This document shows positions 57,172-64,000 of a stretch of 64,000 bases of DNA, one piece after another (position 1 is the first letter of the stretch; each line of letters begins with the position of its first letter). The DNA comes from Tubulanus polymorphus (lineage: Eukaryota > Nemertea > Palaeonemertea > Tubulaniformes > Tubulanidae). The stretch is taken from contig NC_134029.1 in assembly GCF_964204645.1 (NCBI RefSeq), positions 15,430,850 through 15,494,849 of the forward strand, read 5' to 3'. A program made the position numbers and the translations under genes. The notes beneath the pieces were generated by a model. That model was not told the DNA's origin. It saw only the letters and a program-made list of their open reading frames with translations, and did not search any database.

Positions 57172-57891
57172 TGCGGAATCGGTTCATCAGGGACAAAGGG
57201 ATCCTCACGCACGACGGAACTTAAGACGGAGCTCGCGACCCGGAGTCCTCTCTGACATCCTTTCCTCAGAGTTGCAGCGTTGATAGCAGCGACCAGTACA
57301 GTCGATTCACCGTCCAGGATAAAGTAAATCCTGAATAAATAAAATATGCGGATTATAAATAATAATACTGTTTATTTATTCAATGACGAATAACACACAT
57401 CCGTAGTACATGGAAGTGTAAAGTGAATTGACTAAAGGCCAATAAATACACACATAATGTATATCCTACCCCATGACAGATCACTATCATTTACACACTT
57501 ATATTTCACAGAACACAGACTAACCAATATTCGCGCCCAAACCCACAACTTCCGGTTAAGCACAATCAAACCTCAGATCAGCTGAGATCGCAATTAATAC
57601 ATCTTAGTGACCCTACAAAAGCAGTGCAAAGGCCGAACAATATTACAACGAATAAAGAGAACGATCGCCACTCACCTGAATAAATAAAAAATAAAATATG
57701 CGGATTATAAATAATAATACTGTTTATTTATTCAATGACGAATTACACACATCCGTAGTACACGGAAGTGTAAAGTGAATTGACCAAAGGTCAATTAAGT
57801 TAATCTAAAAGAGTAACCCACGAGTGGCGCTACTAGCTGGCAATACGAGAACGCGAGCTAAGCCCGAAACGACGATTAACTGCCTGCCACA
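57172..57891 (-). repeat. Probable 720-bp 3' LTR with internal duplication
   Basis: Bounded on the + strand by TGCGGAATC and GCCTGCCACA (TG...CA), with an AGAGGGAGTA purine tract just outside at 57892-57902 on the - strand. A ~115-bp block with an AATAAATAAA signal occurs twice, starting at 57331 and 57676. The left boundary rests on the break in the Polinton frame. Confidence 0.6.
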
Positions 57892-58127
57892 TACTCCCTC
57901 TAGCCGGAGAATATCGTCCCCGATATCGCTACAACGCAACAAGACCAAATACTACTAAAGGAACGCATATGAGGTTAGCGGAGGATAGTCACAAGATGGC
58001 CGGTTTAATCAATACGCAAAATCCACTGTTTTCGCCTCAGCAGTTTCCACAGAATTATAAAATACCCTATACAACATAATTAAAATTATTGGCACATACA
58101 TTCACTCAGCAAGGTCTCGAACTAATG

Positions 58128-59040
58128 TCAACAAAGACGCAGAAGCAGAACAGGATTATTTGCAACGAAGGGTTCTCGAGCATACTGCATGAATGTGGCA
58201 ACTTTCCGGTCCAACAAAACATTATGTACAACATACTCTCCGGGACACATCCATGCCGGTGGTTGCCGCCTCCTGGGAGCCGGAACTGGAGCTACGGGCT
58301 CCAATTGTGGTGACGCAAGTGTACTCTCCCCAGATACGGCTGTAGTTTCCTCAGCAACATCACCAGAATCTTCAACCGGTAGGGACTCATCTGCATTCTC
58401 ATTCCCCACGGAAATCTCAACAAGCTCATCGGCATCCGCAGCAGACTCGTCCTGCTCAGCAACATCCTCACACACAATTCCAAGACCTTGGTCCAATTCA
58501 GGGACGATTTCTACATCCTGATCATACAGAACCGGTGTCTTAACCTCCATCGATTGTGGAAATACTTCGCTTCCTGGTACGCGGGAGACAAGAATCCAAT
58601 CCTCATCCTCAGAGTCACACTCTACGGTGCTCCCTAACCCATGGTCAACCGGCACATCGTCCTGTACAGCGGTCTCCTTCCTAAGTGATCCGGGTTTAGG
58701 ACTAATCGTGACTTTAGGACAAGTCGTCTCATTGTGTTCACCGCGCAAAGGAGCAGCTAGTGGGAGTAATTTATCTCTATGGGCTGTCTTTCTACCGCCA
58801 CCACGCTCCACCGTGAACACCGGGATGTCAGTAGAAACCTGCTTACTGACGATGTAGGGTTCGGATTCCCAACGATCTGCCAGTTTATGGCGCTCCTTGA
58901 ACCCCTCCTTTTTCACTAGAACGACATCACCTAACTGCAGATCCGCACCTCTCGACTTGCGATCATAAATTTCCTTTCGCTTCACCCCTTTCTGTCTTAA
59001 ACGATCAGCGGCCATCTTCCACGCAGTATCCAACTGTTCC
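58128..59040 (-). pseudogene. Gypsy integrase C-terminal region
   Basis: The - strand frame starts inside pol (EQLDTAWKMAADRL) and shows YDRKSRG, LGDVVLVKKEGFKERHKLADRW and EPYIVSKQV, which is the GPY/F module of Ty3/gypsy integrases. A long acidic tail follows, ending near QPPAWMCPGEYV. The N-terminal zinc and catalytic domains are missing because the BEL element begins at 59041. Confidence 0.85.
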
Positions 59041-59290
59041 TGTGGAGAATTATTGTCTGTGTTAATTGTACTTTGTATTCATATTTCTTTTGGTTGAATT
59101 TAACAGTTCATCTGACATTTTCATCAAAGACTGAAATAATAATTGAAGTGGTTGTATTCATTTGCATATTTAATGATATTAATTAGCTACATTTGGGTTT
59201 GTGAATTTAAGTACATTTGATATTGATTGAAGTTAAGAAGTAGGTAAATTTGAGTAAATTCACTTAGGTCTCAAATACTCTATTCTCCAT
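59041..59290 (+). repeat. Probable BEL/Pao 5' LTR
   Basis: Starts TGTGGAGAAT exactly where the gypsy frame breaks. An end near 59290 is suggested by ATTCTCCA, the inverse of the start. I could not identify a tRNA primer site after it, so the right boundary is approximate. Confidence 0.45.
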
Positions 59291-59370
59291 TGGTTTGGAA
59301 TTATTACTCAATTTAGAGGTTCATACCAGTAGTAGTACACTGTATAATAGTTTTTCAATTAAATTTCAAA

Positions 59371-60786
59371 ATGGCGGCTCTTTTTGATTTGTTAGAACAA
59401 AGACGCAAACAGCTTACAAAATTCACTAAAGCTTCCAAGCAGGTCTCTCGACATGTTGAAAAGGCTGAAGAAGTTTTGAGTGATGAAGTGTCTGACTATG
59501 ACGGTATGAGGTTTGCATTAAGAACAGCTGCAAATAGTCTGATTGATCTAGAAAAGCTACATGAAGCCCTATCGGAAGTTCAAGAGTCGATAGACTATCA
59601 TAATGAGAATGACAATCGACTTGAAGGAATGAGCTCTGATCAGAGAGATCAAGAAGAGGAGAACGAAGCTAAGTACATTGATGAGTATATTACACTCAAA
59701 TCACGAGTTGAGTGTCTGGAGATTAAATTACAACAACCGCCTAGAGACTTAGTTCCAGATAATGTCAGCAATCCAGGTAGTGCTGCTGGAGGTGGAATTA
59801 CAGAAGAACAACTCACCAGACTTTTTACAACAATTGCAATAAAGAAGCGAGAAGTGACTATTCCGCAATTCAAGGGAGATATTTCCATGTTTGAAACTTG
59901 GCTCGAGTTAGTTAGTGAAGAAGTGACGAAGCCCGGTTATACTCCAGTCGAGAAAACACACTGTATTCTTTCTCTTCTGGATGGAGAACCCAGAAAGTTG
60001 GCGCTTGCTTTGAAGAGTCCTACATTTGATGACGTGGTAGCAGCACTAGAATCTAAATATGGTGATGTCACAGCCAGGATTCAAATGGTAATCCAAGACA
60101 TAGCTTGTGTCCCAGCTGCACACAACCCGTCGGTAAAAGAACTAGATCAGCTCTATACATCGCTGCTGTCATCGTGGAACTATCTTATCCGAAAAACTGA
60201 GGATCCAACTAGTCTTCAGAACAGTAGCTGGATTTTGACATCCTTAGTGAGACCAAAGATTCCTAAGTCTCTTATAAGACGTTGGGATGCTGAAACACTG
60301 AAGAGGCAGCATGGTCATAAGATGCCAATGAAGTTCGAGGATCTTTTGGAAAAGCTCAAAGAAGCTTTGCAGGTCGCTAGAAGGTCTGATTCTGGAAAAC
60401 CCGATGCAGTTCCTGTTCAATCGGGTGGAGCCAAACCAAAGCCCTTTAGGCCTTCTGGGCAGGCCCTGCGACTTGGAGCAAAGGAGATGTCTGTATTCAA
60501 GTGTGTGTTCTGTGGTGACCCAAGCCACAAGGCACCTAATTGTACAAAAGTACACAAGATGCCAATTCCGGATCGCTTAAAGAAAGTCCAGCTTTCTAGA
60601 TATTGTTTCAAGTGTTTATTGGGGAAACATTTCTGTAGTAGCTGTCGGAGCCCAGGATGTTCAATGTGTCAAGGTTCACACCATGACTTACTACACGCTA
60701 CCAAAGTGAGAAAACCAATCAAGCCAACTGGTGGCGAGAATGGAGCTCCTATCAAACTGCCGAAGACTGAGACAGAAAACGTCTAA
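59371..60786 (+). CDS. BEL/Pao gag
   Basis: 471 codons, first ATG (MAALFDLLEQRRKQLTKF). An N-terminal coiled-coil segment with acidic runs is followed by the capsid-like region VTIPQFKGDISMFETWLEL and SLLDGEPRKLA. Two C-terminal zinc knuckles follow: CVFCGDPSHKAPNC and CFKCLLGKHF with a CSMCQGSHHDLLH end, as in BEL gag proteins. It ends at TAA 60784-60786, with protease in the same frame immediately after, so gag-pol would need readthrough of this stop, or the stop is a mutation. Confidence 0.88.
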   Translation: MAALFDLLEQRRKQLTKFTKASKQVSRHVEKAEEVLSDEVSDYDGMRFALRTAANSLIDLEKLHEALSEVQESIDYHNENDNRLEGMSSDQRDQEEENEAKYIDEYITLKSRVECLEIKLQQPPRDLVPDNVSNPGSAAGGGITEEQLTRLFTTIAIKKREVTIPQFKGDISMFETWLELVSEEVTKPGYTPVEKTHCILSLLDGEPRKLALALKSPTFDDVVAALESKYGDVTARIQMVIQDIACVPAAHNPSVKELDQLYTSLLSSWNYLIRKTEDPTSLQNSSWILTSLVRPKIPKSLIRRWDAETLKRQHGHKMPMKFEDLLEKLKEALQVARRSDSGKPDAVPVQSGGAKPKPFRPSGQALRLGAKEMSVFKCVFCGDPSHKAPNCTKVHKMPIPDRLKKVQLSRYCFKCLLGKHFCSSCRSPGCSMCQGSHHDLLHATKVRKPIKPTGGENGAPIKLPKTETENV

Positions 60787-62481
60787 GCTGGAAGTAGCTT
60801 GGTAAAAGATTTGAAGCAGCCTAAACAAGTATTGCAAACAGGAATTGTGACTTTGGAGTCACGGTCAGCCATCGCTGAAGGTCGTGTACTGTTTGATACT
60901 GGTAGCAGTGTGAATTTCATCAGCAAATCAATGTCTAGAAAATTGGGACTCCGTGGTGTAAAGGCGAAGGGAGAATTCACACTAGCAGGTGGAGGTGCCA
61001 TGACCGTTAATACTGAAAAGGTGTTGTTCTCTCTAAGAAGTGCGATTCCTGACTGGCGTGGTGAAGAATTTGAAATTGAAGCATACGTTTTTGAGAAACC
61101 GAGTGCCGATTTAAGTCCCGCCTTTATAGAAGTTAACAAGCTGTCACATCTAAATAATCTGAAGTTGGCTGAGAAGTATCCTCGTACTGAAGAGTGTGAA
61201 GTCGATGTCATGCTAGGTGTCGAAGCTTGCAGTGATATATTATTAGATGAATATAGACGAGGTGGACAAGGCACTCCTGTAGCTCAGAGTTCTCATATTG
61301 GATGGGTGCTGTTTGGTTCTTATATCAGTCAACATAAGGCTTCATCCAAGAATGGTAGTAATTCTGTTATGATGTGTAACTCAGTGAAAGATGATGATGA
61401 AGATCTCTCCAGAACAGTATTGAAATTCTGGGAATTGGATTCCCTTGGTATTCTGCCTGAAAAGGAAGTGTCGAAAAAGAGTCCTTTTGACAAAGAAGCA
61501 GAAAGACAATATTTCGAAAAGACTAACTTTCATGAAGGTAGATACGAAACTGGTCTCCTGAAGCATCCTGATTTTATCAACGTGAAACTAAAGTCTAACT
61601 ATAATAAGGCATTTCACCGTTTAGAATCTCTCGAAAGAAGGTTCAAGAGAGATGAAACACTTTCTTTTCAATACAAGGCACAGATAAGGGAACTGATTGA
61701 TTCAGGCCTAGCTGAAGAGGTGGTTGAAGATTCAGAACCTGATGATCGAATGGTGTGGTATTTGCCCCATCATCCGGTCTTCAAGGACAGCACCACAACA
61801 AAGATTCGTATCGTTTTTGATGGCGCAGCAAAGGGTCCTGATGGAAGGTCATTAAATGACACCTTGTTGTGCGGCCCTTCCTTACAACCTGATACACTTG
61901 CTGTATTACTTCGGTTTCGACGGCACATGGTTTCTTTGGTTGCGGATGTTGAAAAAATGTTTCACATGATATCGATGAATGAAGTGGATAGAGATTCCCA
62001 AAGATTCTTATGGCGAGAGTCAGACGACCAAAAGGTAAAGATCTACAGAATGAACAGAGTGGTATTCGGATTGAAGTGTTCTCCATATACATGTATTAAA
62101 ACCATACTCGAACACGTGAAATCAAATAAAGATGACCCTGCTGCCTGTCAACAGCTCGAAGAAAACCTTTTTGTTGATGATGTTCTTTCTGGAGAAACAA
62201 ACTCGAATGGTGTTTCAAAGTTAGCGAATGACATGAAGTTCGTTTTAGAAAAGGGCGGATTTCCTCTGAGGAAGTTTTTGTCAAGTCACCCGGAAAGTTT
62301 GAGTGGTCTCGACTGCGAAGACCTGGCCGAGTACCATATGGATCTATCGGATGGAGAAGTCGTTACAAAGAAATTGGGAATAATGTATATACCCAAGGAA
62401 GACGTATTTCAATTTAAGTATCATCCTCGAGAAACTGAAGTAATCACTAGAAGAATTGTTCTTAGTGAATTGCAGCGCTAG
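60787..62481 (+). pseudogene. BEL/Pao pol, protease and reverse transcriptase
   Basis: In frame with gag. The aspartic protease has VLFDTGSSVNFIS. The RT has LPHHPVFKDS, IRIVFDGAAKG, SLVADVEKMFHMI (motif A aspartate), VVFGLKCSPY and FVDDVLSGE as the catalytic motif (FVDD where YVDD is usual). It ends at TAG 62479-62481, after which the same frame continues with FDPMGLLSPL, the connection segment. A single base change could account for this TAG. Confidence 0.85.
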
Positions 62482-64000
62482 TTCGACCCGATGGGCCTGT
62501 TGTCACCGCTCATTTTGAAAGCCAAGTTGGTATTTCAAAGAGCTTGGAGTGACGTCGACTCATGGGATGATGAACTATCAGAAGAGCTTGTCGCAGAATG
62601 GGAGAAATGGAAAAATGGAGTTTCAGCAATTGACAAGCTAAACATCCCGAGGTGCTATTTGACAGATGAAATTCAGGATCTCAAGTACAGCTTACATGGA
62701 TTTGGAGATGCTAGTGAGGCAGCATACGGTGCTGTAGTGTACTTGCGGATTGAAGATGGTACTGGAGTTCGTTGTGTATTACTAGCCTCGAAAACTCGTG
62801 TGGCGCCGTTAAAACACAGAAGAACTCTTCCAGAATTAGAATTGATGGCTAGCCTTCTTGTTGCTAGGCTCATAAGATACGCAGAGAAAGTAATCAACTT
62901 GTCAGTTTTCTCAGTACATTGTTGGACTGATTCCCGTGTTGCACTAGATTGGTTATCGCAGCCAGCACATGTATGGCAAGTCTTTGTCGCCAACAGAGTT
63001 GATGAAATTCAAAAGCTCGTTCTGACATGTCATTGGAGACATCTGCCAGGAAAACTTAACCCGGCTGACCTCTGTTCCCGAGGTTGCCATGGGGATCAAC
63101 TGGTTGAGTCAAATTTATGGTGGCAGGGGCCTAAATTCCTGAGAAGTGACGAGAGTCAATGGCCTGTAAAAGGTGTCGATAAGACTGTTGAAGCAAAGAA
63201 ATACTTGAAGAAAAAATTTCAAGTAGTAGTCAACCTAGTTCAAGGTGAAGAAGACACCACCAGTAGTTTTCATCTGAATCTGTTAAGCCGATACAGCTCA
63301 TGGGGTAAGCTTATAGCTGTGTCAACATTACTCAGAAAATGTTTTAAAGGGGTTTCCCGGAATGAGGGGAGCATGCATCCTCTAGTTCTTATGGAGCAAA
63401 GAGAAGAAGAGTTGTATTGGGTGCAGTGGGCACAGTATCAATCGTATCGTACTGAAATCAACTGTTTGAAGGCAGGAAGACCATTACCCAAAGACAGTAA
63501 GTTGAAACAACTTGACCCCATTTGGGATGCTAAAAGCATGGTCTTACGTGTCGGCGGTCGTCTGTATCACGCTAAAGTATCGAGATTCAAGAAGAATCCC
63601 ATGATCCTACCACCAAAATGTTTGGTATCTGATCTGTTGGTGAAGTATTATCATCGCATCAACGGACATCCTGGTAACGAGCAAACGCTAGCTAGTTTGC
63701 GAGACAAATACTGGCTTGTACATGGCAGAAATGAAGTAAAGAGAATTCTGTTTCATTGCAAGTGTAAAGAACCAAAGCAGTTAACTCAGAAGATGGGCGA
63801 GCTACCTCCTGAAAGGGTTGTTATGGCACCAGCTTTCAGCAGCGTTGGCGTAGACTTCGCTGGACCTCTATTTATTAAAGAAAATGGGTCTGAAATTAAG
63901 TCATTCATTGCACTGTTTACATGTATGATTACCAGAGGAATTCATTTAGAGTTAACTTTCAATATGAATGCTGAAGATTTCCTGGTGTCTTTTCGACGAA
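62482..64000 (+). pseudogene. BEL/Pao pol continuation: RNase H and integrase start (open to the edge)
   Basis: An open frame of 506 codons to the last base. RNase H carries the acidic set in HGFGDASEAAYGAV, TLPELELMA, CWTDSRVALDWL and NPADLCSRG. The integrase zinc domain (INGHPGNEQTLASLRDKYW) ends in FHCKCKEPK, a C-x-C where C-x2-C is usual. The catalytic core begins with SVGVDFAGPL (first DDE aspartate). The window ends before the second aspartate. Confidence 0.85.

Larger units (their letters stand above)
57172..59040 (-). mobile_element. Second Ty3/gypsy element, 3' part (integrase end plus 3' LTR)
   Basis: The - strand holds the end of pol followed by an LTR. The element is inserted in a Polinton gene on its left and is cut on its right by a BEL/Pao LTR at 59041. 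Unlike the element at 41156, its integrase C-terminus is the last domain before the LTR, the usual Ty3/gypsy order. Confidence 0.8.
59041..64000 (+). mobile_element. BEL/Pao LTR retrotransposon (runs off right edge)
   Basis: Inserted in the gypsy element. The order is LTR, gag, protease, RT, RNase H, integrase, all in one frame from 59371 to the window end apart from two stops (60784-60786 TAA, 62479-62481 TAG). Domain order and motifs are those of BEL/Pao. The 3' LTR lies outside the window. Confidence 0.88.

Noticed and set aside
58189-58521. + strand Ser-rich frames opposite the gypsy integrase tail
   Set aside because: Shadow of the acidic - strand frame; the Ser/Thr richness mirrors Asp/Glu codons on the other strand.
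60783-61274. - strand 163-codon frame opposite BEL protease
   Set aside because: Lies fully within the well supported + strand pol frame and has no domain.

Overview
The window is animal nuclear DNA, most likely from a marine invertebrate. The evidence is a fibrillin gene with vertebrate-like phase-1 exon structure, plus diverse transposons: Polinton/Maverick fragments, a Gmr1-like and a second Ty3/gypsy element, BEL/Pao, and APE-type LINEs. I cannot name the species. Apart from transposon genes, the only gene I can support is a fibrillin orthologue on the + strand. Nine exons (24993-52617) encode about 370 residues: six calcium-binding EGF domains, a TB (8-Cys) domain split over two exons, and a seventh cbEGF. 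They are collinear with the part of vertebrate fibrillin-1 that ends in the RGD-bearing TB4 domain and the cbEGF after it. All exons are symmetrical and phase 1, so the sequence on both sides should also be intron of this gene.

Left third (1-23612): a composite satellite. A 31-bp minisatellite (M) alternates with two complex segments. A (about 1.35-1.7 kb) consists of three diverged ~215-bp repeats, plus, in three of its four copies, a LINE reverse-transcriptase remnant. B (about 1.0-1.4 kb) consists of 4-5 copies of a ~154-bp repeat, each with a CTCF-like CCCCCTGGTG core. The order is M A M B M A M B M B M A M B M A, all in one orientation. Roughly 5.2 kb of it (about 4950-10194) is repeated almost identically at 10195-15556, and the first 4 kb shows a ~1446-bp higher-order repeat. 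Two of the four A copies carry an array of perfect 12-bp-stem hairpins (0, 0, 2 and 6 units).

Middle (24993-52617): the fibrillin exons, with introns swollen by mobile DNA. The 8.1-kb intron holds an antisense LINE and a rearranged Polinton fragment: the N-terminal part of a protein-primed DNA polymerase B and a ~680-aa unknown gene broken by an inversion. The 12.9-kb intron holds the palm part of a Polinton polymerase and an HNH-type gene on the - strand, an A-family relic, CGTACG-rich repeats, a tRNA-like SINE head, and a complete antisense LTR retrotransposon (41156-46343). That element has identical 251-bp LTRs, a CTAAC target duplication, a tRNA-Pro primer site and integrase placed before reverse transcriptase. 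The 2.3-kb intron holds a foldback element.

Right end (52618-64000): further intron with a nest of insertions. A Polinton gene (56836) is cut by a gypsy LTR (57172), and that gypsy element is cut by a BEL/Pao element (59041) that runs off the window. Both LTR retrotransposons with gag have gag-pol in one reading frame interrupted by in-frame stops.

All calls come from reading the sequence and from remembered family features. No alignment or database search was run.
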